From positions 71,614,158-71,678,157 of the forward strand of contig OV277864.1 of NCBI GenBank assembly GCA_922989275.2: DNA of 64,000 bases, given 5' to 3'. Below are positions 49,016-58,824 of the stretch, in pieces. The DNA is from Gari tellinella (Eukaryota; Mollusca; Bivalvia; Cardiida; Psammobiidae). The notes below the pieces were generated by a model. That model was not told where the DNA came from. It saw only the letters and a list, made by a program, of their open reading frames with translations, and ran no database searches. Every line of letters begins with the position of its first letter. The stretch's first letter is position 1. The translations under genes were made by a program, and so were the position numbers.

Positions 49016-49224
49016 TATGTATGTAGGTTGATGATGCTACTAAGTGTGCTATTACAGCATTGCTCGGGTAAGTTAGGTTGGCAATAAATACAGACAAGTG
49101 GTTAGTGGGGGCATACCATACCGATGGCATTGTGTACATTGTGGCATAAGTATCTGCATCGACGAGTGGCTAATGGTATATAATGGGCAGTAACATGTGT
49201 GGCACCAATAACCACTATGACAGT

Positions 49225-49580
49225 ACAGTGTTCCCTCCCTCCAACGGCTCTCCCTACAACGATTCCCTCGCTACAACAACGCTTGTCGCTGTTCCCCAAA
49301 CAAGACCACTATGTCTTACACTTTCCGTCACTGCTAAAATATCGTCAGCTAAGGTGTGTCGTCAGTTGATCTTCTTTAAGTTACTTACATGTATTAGTTG
49401 ACATTTCGACAGAAGTACAATGACAAATGACAAACAGCTTGAATCCAGATCAGACGCCGCGTTACGCGGCGTTTGATCTGGATTCAAGCTGTTTGTAAAT
49501 GTAAGCCAAGTCTTAATTGTCCCTCCCTATAACAACTCCCTCCGAACAACACACATAATCGTTGTAGAGAGGGACCACTG
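49225..49580 (-). mobile_element. Family B MITE
   Basis: TA-CAGTGTTCCCTCCCTCCAAC and GTTGTAGAGAGGGACCACTG-TA. Hairpin TTGAATCCAGATCAGACGCCGCGTTACGCGGCGTTTGATCTGGATTCAA with one C-to-T. The CCAATGG-GAGAC block near the right end is shortened. Confidence 0.93.
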
Positions 49581-49639
49581 TAGCCATACACGTTCTTGCT
49601 ATGTGTTTACACATTCATTAATTTTGTTTATTATTGATA

Positions 49640-49897
49640 TGATATGAAGAAGCTGATGAAAAACATAGAAAAAAGAAGGAAATATATGAATTACTGGAGG
49701 CAGCTAAAAAGCCTGACCAGAACAAGACAAAGGGGAAAATATGATGAAGTAAAAGAAACTAAATCTGGCTATAAACTATTTCGTCTACCTGCTTATCGCA
49801 AAGTCAAATAAGGGACCTGTGATTTCATGCCAAAATGCCTTACGGACGGACTGACGGCAGGACAGAACATTATTTTCAATGGCCCTAAGCAGCATGA
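49640..49897 (+). other. Possible retroelement or exon relic upstream of the RT-tail frame
   Basis: A lysine-rich frame (EADEKHRKKKEIYELLEAAK, ending at a stop near 49743) follows a pyrimidine-rich TTTTGTTTATTATTGATATGAAG. The GACTGACGGCAGGACAGAAC stretch at 49849 on is unassigned. It cannot be joined in frame to the next segment. Confidence 0.2.
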
Positions 49898-50275
49898 TTT
49901 GCTAGGGCCTGTACTTCTGTTGAGGACTTCCACATTCGTAATAAAACTATTACTGAAAAGCTTCTTAAACAGGGGTACAGATTTCATAAACTTCGTAAAA
50001 CATTTTCTAAATTATACAAGTATAAATGTAACTTAAAGTCTTTTCTGCGGCAAGGTATTTCACATCCGGAGTTTTATGGTGATGTGATTTACAGACTTCG
50101 TAAGATTCTTGGACATTTACATTTTCAAAACCTATTTGTGAAACGTATTAGATTTTTCCTCAAAAAAGATTATGATCCAACTATATTGCTGCGCACTTCA
50201 CGTTTGGTTATCGATCAATCTACAATTGATAACTATGCTTTCCTCTTTGGTTGTGCGACGACAGACAGGGCTTAG
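49898..50275 (+). pseudogene. C-terminal tail of a retroelement polyprotein (RT-type)
   Basis: A 125-codon frame closed by a TAG, preceded in frame by a TGA at 49895. It contains RNKTITEKLLKQGYRFHKLR, then KTFSKLYKYKCNLKSFLRQG, ISHPEFYGDVIYRLRKILG and YDPTILLRTSRLVIDQSTID. I recall this pattern (K-TITEKLLKQGYR-HKLRKTFSKF, GLSEPEFYGDLVYKLKK) as the region at the end of reverse-transcriptase polyproteins in invertebrate retroelements; this is memory, not a search. No RT catalytic motif is present, so only the 3' end was inserted or remains. Confidence 0.5.
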
Positions 50276-50920
50276 CACTACATGATGATGTATCTTTAAA
50301 GCCGTCCTTAACCGGGAGAGTTATGTCGGATTTTCGTGCTTTGTTTTTTCTCTCCCTCTCTGTCGTACCCTAGACCCTTCCATGTCTTACAGTTACTCGT
50401 AACTACAGACTAGTCGCTTGAGTACAATTTGACCGTTGCCATAGTGGGTTATTTTTAACACGGGCTTGAATGTTTAATTCTTTCCCATGTTACTAATGAT
50501 CTTGTCATAGAATTTTTGCTAAATGTTTTACATGTATTTACTTACTGTGCTGGCGGTCTTTTTGATTGCGAGGTTGTGGAACAGGGTTTATATTTTATGT
50601 ACACTGTTTGTCTTTATAGGTGAATATAGGAGATAAGTGTGAGGTTGGGCGCCCCTAAACCCAGGTTTAACCCCCCAGTGGTTGTTAATAATTAATTAAT
50701 TTATAGTTGGTTATTGATTGCTACTGACCGTACCAAGGCGGGCTCCTATATTCACTTTGCTTTATGTTTGTCTTGCGTGTTGTTTTCTATTTAGTGTGTA
50801 GATGAAGGAATGGTATTGCGTGTCTGTGTGTGTGTTTGTTGTGGTATGACTTAGTGTGTGTGTTCTGCTTGAGAGGTGGGTGTATTGTTTGTGTTACGTT
50901 TCCTGCTTGAGTCTTTCGTA
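50276..50920 (+). mobile_element. Probable 3' untranslated region of the retroelement
   Basis: T- and GT-rich, containing GGTTGGGCGCCCCTAAACCC, AGGTTTAACCCCCCAGTGG and GACCGTACCAAGGCGGGC, then GTGTGTGTG-type runs near 50822. No terminal inverted repeats. Assigned to the retroelement only by position. Confidence 0.35.
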
Positions 50921-50928
50921 TTTATTTA

Positions 50929-51135
50929 CAGTTAAGAAGACGAGTTTTTTTTACTAAAACACGCGTTAATGTTATATGCCTTATAACCATTTCAACAGCA
51001 AAAAGCCAGATCAGACGCCGGGTGACCCGTCGTCTGATCAGGCGCCAAACTGTTTTCACCTTATAAAAAATCTTGCAAATTTTCTTATACATTCTACGTT
51101 TCGATAAAAATAAACATATAGCGTATTTTCTACTG
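50929..51135 (-). mobile_element. Family A MITE, decayed
   Basis: TA-CAGTTAAGAAGACGAGTTTT left and CGTATTTTCTACTG right. Hairpin is AAGCCAGATCAGACGCCGGGTGACCCGTCGTCTGATCAGGCGCC. Confidence 0.8.
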
Positions 51136-51308
51136 TTTAAATGTAAATCTTTGTAAAACATTCTAATTTGTTCTGCTTTTATCATTATAACTATTGAGTC
51201 GAATTCATAATAAAATCAAAGCCTAAAACGCAAGATTAACAATAAATTATTCTATGTTTACATGAAAGTGCTTGAACATGTATGTACTTTTTGTAACATA
51301 GTAAGTAT

Positions 51309-51938
51309 GATGTGAGCTTCCAGGGGTGCATAGCATAATGGTTGTTAACGTTTCATCACTTGTACGTTGTGTCAAATTAACGTTAAGGTTGTAATGGAGT
51401 TTAGATGAATCCAGCTAACTTGATGATAAGCGGCACTCCAAGACACCTATTCACAGCTTTAAAAAACACAGTACATTTACTAAAACAAGTATAGTACATA
51501 TAAATTCATACAGTGGAGAATGTGTTATTCTTTCCCAATAAACGCGTTTACGCTAAAACTATTATTTGCAGTGCAAACAGTTTGGAGCCAGATCAGACGC
51601 CGGGTAACCCGGCGTCTGATCAGGCTCCAAACTGTGTGCCACCAAGATAAACATGAAATATTAGAATTGTCCAAAAATTGTTCTTTTCTCCGTTTTAGTG
51701 CTTTGCGTTTGCGTACGTTTGCGTTTAAACGGGAAATAATAACAGATTCTCCACTGCACGAACTACCATACCTTTCTGTATTACTTGTGTTCTGCACTGT
51801 TTAATAAACAGTCATCTTTTTAAGAATTGGCTAAAAGAAAAGGCGTAAAAGGGCGTGTTTATGGTAAATGGGTTAAGTAACCTCTACTTGTACTTCTGAA
51901 GAGTTTCTTGATTCTTCAATCAGTGATCATTTAGCAAT
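51309..51938. repeat. Second tandem duplication, unit 1
   Basis: From ATGTGAGCTTCCAGGGGTGC to about GATCATTTAGCAATG. Unit 2 repeats this at 52196-52580 with about 97 percent agreement by eye. Removing the family A element leaves about 383 bp, the same as unit 2. Confidence 0.92.
51511..51756 (-). mobile_element. Family A MITE, 246 bp, with known empty site
   Basis: Left flank TTCATA, right flank CACGAACTACC. In unit 2 the sequence is TTCATACGAACTACC (TA at 52393-52394). The right TA has become CA. Right foot is CTGTGTGCC. GTACG subfamily. Confidence 0.97.
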
Positions 51939-51946
51939 GTTATGTA

Positions 51947-52192
51947 CAGTGGAGAATCTGTTATTCTTTCCCGTTTAAACGCAAACGTACGCAAACGCAA
52001 AACACTAAAACACTGAAAAGTACAACTTTTGGACAATTCTGATAATTCATGCTTATCTTGGTGGCAAACAGTTTGTAGCCTGATCAGACGCCGGGTCACC
52101 CGGCGTCTGATCTGGCTCCAAACTGTTTGCACTGCAAATAATAGTTTTAGCGTAAACGCGTTTATTGGGAAAGAATAACAGATTATCCACTG
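51947..52192 (+). mobile_element. Family A MITE, 246 bp, at a duplication junction
   Basis: TA-CAGTGGAGAATCTGTTATTC and ACAGATTATCCACTG-TA. It sits within a few bases of the join between units 1 and 2, in opposite orientation to the copy inside unit 1. Loop GGGTCACCC. Confidence 0.96.
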
Positions 52193-52195
52193 TAT

Positions 52196-52580
52196 GTGAG
52201 TCTCGAGGGGTGCATAGCATAACAGTTGTTAACGTTTCATCACTTGTACTTTGTGTCAAAATAACGTTAAGGTTGTAATGGAGTTTAGATGAATCAAGCT
52301 AACTTGATGATAAGTTGCACTCCAAGACACCTATTCACAGCTTTAAAAAACACAGTACATTTACTAAAACAAGTATAGTACATATAATTTCATACGAACT
52401 ACCATACCTTTCTGTATTACTTTTGTTCTGCACTGTTTAATAAACAGTCATCTTTTTAAGAGTTGGCTAAAAGAAAAGGCGTAAAAGGGCGTGTTTATGG
52501 TAAATGGGTTAAGTAACCTCTACTTCTGAAGAGAGTTTCTTGATTCTTCAATAAGTGATCATTTAGCAAGTTTAGGTAGC
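52196..52580. repeat. Second tandem duplication, unit 2 (no insertion)
   Basis: Matches unit 1 through GATCATTTAGCAAG, but lacks the family A element. Supplies the ancestral target for 51511-51756. Confidence 0.92.
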
Positions 52581-52584
52581 TATC

Positions 52585-52850
52585 GGTTTTGAAAATGGAT
52601 TTGACCTTACCAATTAAGCCGGTAATTCAGAACAGTAAAGTTTCCACTGGGACATAGCGTGTTTCGTCATCGTTAAGATATTCACCGACTTTTTTCTCCA
52701 AAAAGAAGATTTTATTTCTCATCGGAACAGTTTTCTTGTCAATGATTTGCAATAACCTAATATTTCCTAGCGTTTTATGAAGCAAATTATTCAGTCCATT
52801 ATAAAACGATACAATAAGCAAAGCCTCCCACACAGTCGAGTTTGTTATAT
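52585..52850. other. No recognisable feature
   Basis: A minus-strand open frame (52627-52833) has no recognisable domain. Confidence 0.35.
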
Positions 52851-52852
52851 AA

Positions 52853-53406
52853 TACTCCCTCCCCTAAAGAGCCCTCTGACCAATGGCTCCCTCCTAACAT
52901 GAACGTTTGCAGCTGTTCCCTAAACCAGACAATTATGCCCTACCTTATCGCAGCCGTAATATCGTCTGCTTAATTTGTCGTCTGCTGTTTTTCTCAAAGT
53001 CACATATTGGACATTTTGACAGAAAAATAAATAATGACGATTGACAAACAGCTTGGGTTCAAAATGTACTCCAATAGTATCGTCTCTCCCAGTACAGTGG
53101 AGAATCTGTTATTCTTTCCCAATAAACGCGTTTACGCTAAAACTATTATTTGCAGTGCAAACAGTTTGGAGCAAGATCAGACGCCGGGTAACCCGGCGTC
53201 TGATCAGGCTCCATACTGTTTGCCACCAAGATTAACATGAATTATCAGAAGTGTCCAAAAGTTGCACTTTTCTACGTTTTAGTGCTTTGTGTTTGCGTAC
53301 GTTTGCGTTTAAACGGGAAAGAATTACATATTATCCACTGTATATCTCACTCCGAACACACACAGCGTTTTTGACTTACACTGGGTGTTGTAGAGAGGGA
53401 GAAATG
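52853..53406 (-). mobile_element. Family B MITE interrupted by a family A element
   Basis: TCCCTCCCCTAAAGAGCCCTC left and GTGTTGTAGAGAGGGAGAAATG right. TCGTCTGCTTAATTTGTCGTCTGC and CACATATTGGACATTTTGAC are present. The B hairpin is lost after CAAACAGCTTGGGTTC; the A element follows 40 bp later. Confidence 0.82.
53095..53340 (-). mobile_element. Family A MITE, 246 bp, nested in B
   Basis: TA 53093-53094 and 53341-53342. Ends CAGTGGAGAATCTGTTATTC and ACATATTATCCACTG. Hairpin GGAGCAAGATC...GATCAGGCTCC. A inserted after B, so A is younger here. Confidence 0.96.
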
Positions 53407-53555
53407 TACTTGAATGTCTCGCGGCTATAGACAAACATATTCCATTATCCTTTTTTCCAGTATGAATATCATATTGCCACATAGATTACAAAACAGTCAT
53501 TTTTCATTCACTTTCTGCAACACTTTAAATTTGGTTTGCGTTTTTTTTTATTCTC

Positions 53556-53752
53556 AATTTAGAGAAGACGTTACTCGTTCCCGTTCAAACGCAAACGAAA
53601 CGCAAATGCAATAATATAATACATTTTTGTATTACAATATATAGAAAATATCCATTTTTAGAGATTAAAATAAAATCATCTTAATTGGAGTGGCAAATAG
53701 TTTGGAGCCTGATATACGCGTTCATTGAGAAACACTCATGTATTTTCCACTG
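53556..53752 (+). mobile_element. Family A MITE with hairpin removed
   Basis: TTTAGAGAAGACGTTACTCG left, TGTATTTTCCACTG right. AACGCAAACGAAACGCAAATGC arm present. TTTGGAGCCTGAT is joined directly to ATACGCGTTCATTGAG, deleting most of the palindrome. Confidence 0.78.
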
Positions 53753-53796
53753 TTAGAGAAAGAACATAGTCTCCTCCACTATTATACATTGTACAA

Positions 53797-54040
53797 CAGT
53801 GCAAAGATTTCAATATTTACCATAAACGCGTGTAGCTGTAACAATTAAGTCAATTGCAAACTGTTTGGAGACATACCAGACGCCAGGTAACCCCGACGTC
53901 TGATATTGCACCGTACTGTTTGCCCCTCAGAAAAAAATGAATTGTTTATCTTTTACAAAAGGTGCCATTTCATACATTCGTTTGCCTTGTGTTTGTGTTT
54001 AATTTCGTTTAAACTAGAACGACAAACGTTTTGTTCATTG
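53797..54040 (-). mobile_element. Family A MITE, old
   Basis: CAGTGCAAAGATTTCAATAT left; ACGTTTTGTTCATTG-TA right. Hairpin GGAGACATACCAGACGCCAGGTAACCCCGACGTCTGATATTGCACC. Confidence 0.72.
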
Positions 54041-54105
54041 TAACAAATAATGATTTTCTGCATGCAATAGCAAATGATTGATATTTGTTTGTGAGATTTC
54101 ATTAA

Positions 54106-54345
54106 CCCTTTTGCTCTCAATGACGCTATAAAGCGCGTTTGCAAACAGTTTGGATCTTGATCAGACGCCGCGTAACGCGGCGTCTGATCAGGACCCGAAC
54201 TGTTTGATACTCTAATCGATTTGTACTAAGTCTTACAACCTTAAATCTAACTTTTAAACGTGTCTCGCAGTCGACAATAATGAAGAAGACGACAATAAAG
54301 CGGCGAAGGGGTAAAAATCTCCCGAATAATTTTATCATGAAAGTG
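54106..54345 (+). mobile_element. Family C MITE, full length with TTAA on both sides (lead entry)
   Basis: TTAA 54102-54105 and 54346-54349. Ends CCCTTTTGCTCTCAATGACG and TTTTATCATGAAAGTG, 240 bp. Subterminal AAGCGGCGAAGGGGTAAAAA at the right repeats the end in part. Core 1: TTTGGATCTTGATCAGACGCCGCGTAACGCGGCGTCTGATCAGGACCCGAAC lies near the left end, not the centre. Internal GAAGACGACAATAAAGCGG is the counterpart of the TCGTCTGC block. TTAA target and CCC ends fit piggyBac-type (inference). Confidence 0.9.
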
Positions 54346-54349
54346 TTAA

Positions 54350-54648
54350 TGGTTTAATCAGTCTGCCACAAACCCAAAGGCTGGTTTTATTTTATTGAAA
54401 ACCACAGATTTAGAACTCAACAGCTTTATCACTTGTAAAACTCTAAATTGCCAAAGCACAAGTTTAATATTTTCAACTTCCCTATGGGTTTGGTTTCATT
54501 TGACATTTAACAAGCTACAAACTTTGTGATAACCATTGCAACTACTTTGAATCAAAATAAGACACCCAGTTGTCTGTCCGGTTCATCTGAACCCAAACTC
54601 TTTAGTACCATTACCTGAACGATATGGAACACGATTGTTGCAACAAGT
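54350..54648. other. Mostly unassigned
   Basis: ACTTTGAATCAAAATAAGACACCCAGTTGTCTGTCCGGTTC at about 54542 may be a core-1 relic interrupted by a later D insertion. Confidence 0.4.
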
Positions 54649-54653
54649 TTTAA

Positions 54654-54907
54654 CCCTTTCCCCAATAGCAGTGCCTTTTACCGAATATGATTTACTCCTC
54701 CGCTGAAGAAAATAGTTCCAATTAAATCAGTCATGAATATATACATGTATATATCAAAGGGAATATTTTCTATATTCTAACTAATGATAGCTTAAAGCAG
54801 ACTGAAATTAAAGCAGAATGCGCCTTAAGGCGCATTCTGCTTTACTTTCAACCTGCTTTAAGTTGTCACCTTTATTCAATTCTAGAAACAGGCTATCAGG
54901 TAAAGGG
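54654..54907 (+). mobile_element. Family D MITE, full length with TTAA
   Basis: TTAA 54650-54653 and 54908-54911. Ends CCCTTTCCCCAATAGCAGTG and GGCTATCAGGTAAAGGG. Core 2 perfect: AAAGCAGAATGCGCC-TTAA-GGCGCATTCTGCTTT with outer GCTTAAAGCAG / CTGCTTTAAG. Host beyond it (GCCAGATAACATGTCGGGTATCTCGGTGTCTCATCTGG) is a decayed core-1 element. Confidence 0.92.
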
Positions 54908-55169
54908 TTAAGCCAGATAACATGTCGGGTATCTCGGTGTCTCATCTGGATAAGAAATGTTTTACACTCTTATGATATCCTCTCCCCAAAAAGTGTAGCG
55001 GTACGAGGTATTTTCTCTGAGATTAGTTGCAAAAACATTTAGTGCAAAGAGGTATGCAAAACATAATTGTTTATGTAATCAGTCAGTATTTTACAGATTA
55101 TGTAAAATATAATGAGCTTTTGTAAACAGATGAGATCAACAACATAATTATCGTGTTATTTGAGCTTTT

Positions 55170-55388
55170 TGTGGCGCAAATGAAAGGCAAACGTATTGCA
55201 CTAAAATGGAAAAATGGCAAGTTTATGACAATTTTGATTATTTACTTTGATCTGAGTGGCAAACAGTATAAAGCCTGATCAGACGCCGGGATACCCGGCG
55301 TCTGATCTTGCTCCAAACTGTTTTCAATGGAAATATTAGTTTTAGCCTAAACGCGTTTATTGGGAAAGAATTACGTCTTCTCCACTGT
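55170..55388 (+). mobile_element. Family A MITE, 5'-truncated
   Basis: Begins near GGCGCAAATGAAAGGCAAACG; right end ACGTCTTCTCCACTG-TA intact. Hairpin loop GGGATACCC. Confidence 0.82.
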
Positions 55389-55389
55389 A

Positions 55390-55795
55390 CATGTAGCAGC
55401 CTATTGTCTTTTCACCGAATACACGCGCTGTTTGATGTAGCTATGGTATCGAATGTATACTTTATACCGCAGCTAGATGTTATGATTAACTGTGCAGTTG
55501 ATATATGATAAAAATATTATCTTTGTTTCTGTCGCCATGCAGATCTAATAAAATCTATAACATGTTAGTTCCATCGCAAAAGTAATACATTTGTGTAGTT
55601 ATGACAAACTCTCTGTCTATCGAGAACTTACAATAACGTTGCCGAATAACAACCATTCATAAACATATTATTTACGGTGTCTAAGGGAAATTGCTGTCTA
55701 AAGCAACATTAAGGTAAAGCAGAATTACTGCTATAACCTAATCTTGCAAACAACCATTTCAGGCTGTAAACACTATTAATTTGTTATTTTATTGT
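55390..55795. other. No recognisable feature
   Basis: No supported signal. Confidence 0.4.
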
Positions 55796-55841
55796 TCCAG
55801 AAGTCTTGAAAGCACGATTTGACTGATGTAATGGTAAAACT

Positions 55842-56175
55842 ACCCCACCTCTCTACAACAACACCCAATGGAGACAAAACGTGTGTGTGTTGTTCGGAGG
55901 GAGTCATTATTGGCAGGGAATTTGGCTTACATTTGCAAACAGTTTGAATCAAGATCAGAAGCCGCGTAACTCGTCATGTTGTTTTTTCTGTAAAAATGTC
56001 CAATACGAGCGTATGTGACTTTAAGAAAAACAGAACACGACAATTTTAAGCAGACGATATTGCAGACGCGAAAAGCTTGGACAAAATTGTCTTGTTGGGG
56101 GAACAGCGGCAAGCGTTGTTTTAAGGATGGAATAGTAACTGTTGTTAATAGGGCCATTGTAGGGAGGGATGACTG
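55842..56175 (+). mobile_element. Family B MITE between two ~50-bp direct repeats
   Basis: CCCCACCTCTCTACAACAAC left, GTAGGGAGGGATGACTG right. Hairpin left arm only (TTGAATCAAGATCAGAAGCCGCGTAACTCG), right arm deleted. The flanks GTTCCAGAAGTC..AAAGCACGAT...GGTAAAACTA occur at about 55796-55842 and again at 56188-56239. Confidence 0.8.
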
Positions 56176-56258
56176 TTATAAGTTGTAGTTCCAGAAGTCG
56201 CAAAAGCACGATACGACTGTTGTAATCATGGTAAAACTATAGATATATCTACGAGTAC

Positions 56259-56622
56259 AGTGCTTCCTCCCGCCAACGGTCTTCCGAACAACGATTCCCT
56301 CCTTACAACAATGTTTGCCGCTGTTTCCCAAAACAATTATGTCTAACCGTTTCACTGTTACAACATCGTCTGCTTAAAGTTGTCTTCTGTTGCTTTTTCT
56401 TATAGTTACATATTGGATATTTTGACAAAAAATCATAATTACGAGTGACAAACAACTTGAATCCAGTTACGCGGCGTCTGGTCTGGATTCAAGTTGTTTG
56501 CAAGTGTTAACCAAGTCGTGCTCAGCATTCTAATAATATTTTCCCTCCCTATAACGACTCCCTTCAAACAATGCACACAATATTTGTCTCCTATTTGGTG
56601 TTGTTGTAGAGATGGAGCACTG
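56259..56622 (-). mobile_element. Family B MITE
   Basis: TA-CAGTGCTTCCTCCCGCCAAC and GTTGTAGAGATGGAGCACTG-TA. Left hairpin arm truncated: TTGAATCCA joins GTTACGCGGCGTCTGGTCTGGATTCAA. Confidence 0.9.
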
Positions 56623-56944
56623 TATATAACAATCTCTGACTCCACAGTCAGTTCTTTCGGGGATTTAGCTCATGTTATTGCTATATGAGAGGACGTGTTT
56701 AGACGTTGCCGTCAACAGTTCTTTGATAATGAGATTGCTGCTTTGTTATCTATGTAGTCTGCATTATTTGATCACAGGAAACTATTGGAGTAATTTCTGT
56801 TGAACAAGGAACTCGCCACTCCTTGACGTATTTTAATAAACGTTTGATCAATTCGACATAGCATTAATCAACTCGTTCAACTCTACATAAATATCGTCTG
56901 TTCAAAATGAAGTCTGCGTTTAATTAGACACTGATTTACATGTA

Positions 56945-57301
56945 CAGTTCTCCATCCCTACAATGGCCCTCTCAACAACGACTCCTGCCTTACAACGACC
57001 CTTCTCGCACTTCCCTAAACAGGACAGTTATGTCCAACATATTCACGGCTGCAATGTCGTCTGCTATAATTGTCGTCTGCTGTTTTTCTCAAAGGTACAT
57101 AATGGATATTTTGACAGAAAAAAACCTTAATACGAGTGACAAACAGTTTGAATCCAGATCAGACGCCGCGTTACGCGGCGTCTTATCTGGATTCAAGCTG
57201 TTTGCAAATGTAAGCCAATTTCCCTCTCTATAACGACTCCCACCGAACGACGCACGTCATTTGTGTCTCCCATTTGGTGTCTTTGTAAATAGGGCGCACT
57301 G
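56945..57301 (-). mobile_element. Family B MITE
   Basis: TA-CAGTTCTCCATCCCTACAAT and AATAGGGCGCACTG-TA. Hairpin TTGAATCCAGATCAGACGCCGCGTTACGCGGCGTCTTATCTGGATTCAA with one mismatch. Confidence 0.92.
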
Positions 57302-57304
57302 TAC

Positions 57305-58070
57305 CTTTCTTTATGTATAGAGCAGTGTTTTTGCTTTTATAAGCTTAATATCCCTTTAAAGTAGCATTCTTTATTTAGCATATACATGTATGCCGAAGAG
57401 AGGACGTAATTACTTCCTAAATAACGCATATGCGCTAAAGGAATTATTTGAGCAGTGCCATGAAAGAATGTATTCTCTTGTATATGTAATTGTACATACT
57501 GAGAAAATGAAGAATAAAACTTGGAAACTTGAAAAACCATTGCAGTGCACACAGTGTAAGGACTTCTTTGATTAAAGTTTCGACTGTTTCTGATTTTGTA
57601 ATATTTGTAATAATCAACCCTTAATAGTTATAAATAGATCAGGCTTTATTGGAAACCGGAATTTCCCATGCAAAGTTTCAGGGGTGAATGAGTTAATGAA
57701 CTGTCTTTGCAAAGTCGTACATGTAATAACTGGCTTTTTATTTGTCTCTACGATAATACCTACATTCTAGGTAATTATGTCAAATTTATGTGGTTATAAT
57801 AAAAATTATTCCGTCATTATCGCGAAAAAATGTTATGTTAATCTTTTGGTTATAGTTTATCGTTCTGTTGTAATTGATGCATGCTTTGGCTACATCTAAT
57901 ACCATGCATGCTTTTTATTTCACATTCTGGTAATATTTTGAACCATGTCTGATGGGAAAAGGGAATAAACATGTTTACGTTCTACAGTAAATGTCTATTT
58001 TGTTATTATTAACCGGGGTTAAAATATATGCTTAGTTCATTTTCAAACGTTGCCAGTACATAATTATTGT
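57305..58070. other. Mostly unassigned; family I right end
   Basis: TTTATTGGAAACCGGAATTTCC then GTTTCAGGGGTGAATGAG-TTAA at 57646-57695 is the inverted end of family I. The open frame at 57390-57575 has no recognisable domain. Confidence 0.4.
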
Positions 58071-58074
58071 GATA

Positions 58075-58321
58075 CAGTGGAAAAGACGTTACTATTTCCC
58101 ATTTAAACGCAAACGAAACGCAAACGCATTGCACTAAAATGGAGAAAATGACAACTTTTTGGCAATTCTTGCTATTTATTATATTTTAAGCGGCAAACAG
58201 TTTTGAGCCTGATCAGACACCGGGTTACCCGGCGTCTGATCTGGCTCCAAACTGTTTGCAATGGAAATAATATTTTTAGCGTAAACGCGTTTATTGGGAA
58301 AGAATAGCGTCTTCTCCAGTC
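58075..58321 (+). mobile_element. Family A MITE, about 247 bp
   Basis: TA-CAGTGGAAAAGACGTTACTA left; GCGTCTTCTCCAGTC-TA right. Hairpin GAGCCTGATCAGACACCGGGTTACCCGGCGTCTGATCTGGCTCC. Confidence 0.92.
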
Positions 58322-58434
58322 TATAAACCTTCTGCATGATTTGTCGCCTTCAAAACATTTTCGTATGCAACCATTCTTACAATGGGATTAAAAGCATTTT
58401 ATTTGACGGAATACTATAATAGTATCAAAAAGTG

Positions 58435-58495
58435 CGGATCCATATCAGATGCAGAGTAATTCGGCATCTCGTCTGTTCAAACCAGTTTGCAGAAG
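58435..58495. repeat. Decayed core-1 site
   Basis: GCGGATCCATATCAGATGCAGAGTAATTCGGCATCTCGTCTG: the ATGC/GCAT stem variant pairs on both sides. Confidence 0.5.
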
Positions 58496-58679
58496 TTTTT
58501 ACTTATTCACACAATGCGCGTAAAAGAGTTTATATAAAAGCTTGCCATAACGGTAACGGATTGGAATGATTACGTCAGGCGGCCGCTTAAAGCTTAATTC
58601 TAAATAAAATTAAAGCACAAACTAGCTTCACACGTGCATTAAATATCATTGGCCAGACTTACTTATCATGGTTGCAATG

Positions 58680-58820
58680 AGATTTTAATACGACAATTTT
58701 AAACAGACGATATTACAGCAGTAAAACGTTTGACATAATTGTCCTGTTTAGGGAATGCGACAAGGGTCGTTGTAAGGAGGGGGTCGTTGGTGGGAGGACC
58801 ATTATAGGGAGGGAACACTG
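58680..58820 (+). mobile_element. Family B MITE, right half
   Basis: TACGACAATTTTAAACAGACGATATTAC, TTTGACATAATTGTCCTGTTTAGGG, GGGTCGTTGGTGGGAGG and AGGGAGGGAACACTG-TA. No left end or hairpin. Confidence 0.82.
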
Positions 58821-58824
58821 TACT

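Noticed and set aside
50815..50870. GT microsatellite as a feature
   Set aside because: Runs are short and interrupted; noted only within the 3' region entry.
52627..52833. Minus-strand 68-residue frame as an exon
   Set aside because: No homology recognised, no splice signals and no conservation within the window.
57390..57575. 61-residue frame with CTQCKDFF as a zinc-finger gene
   Set aside because: A single CxxC does not make a finger; no further Cys/His pairs or repeats follow.
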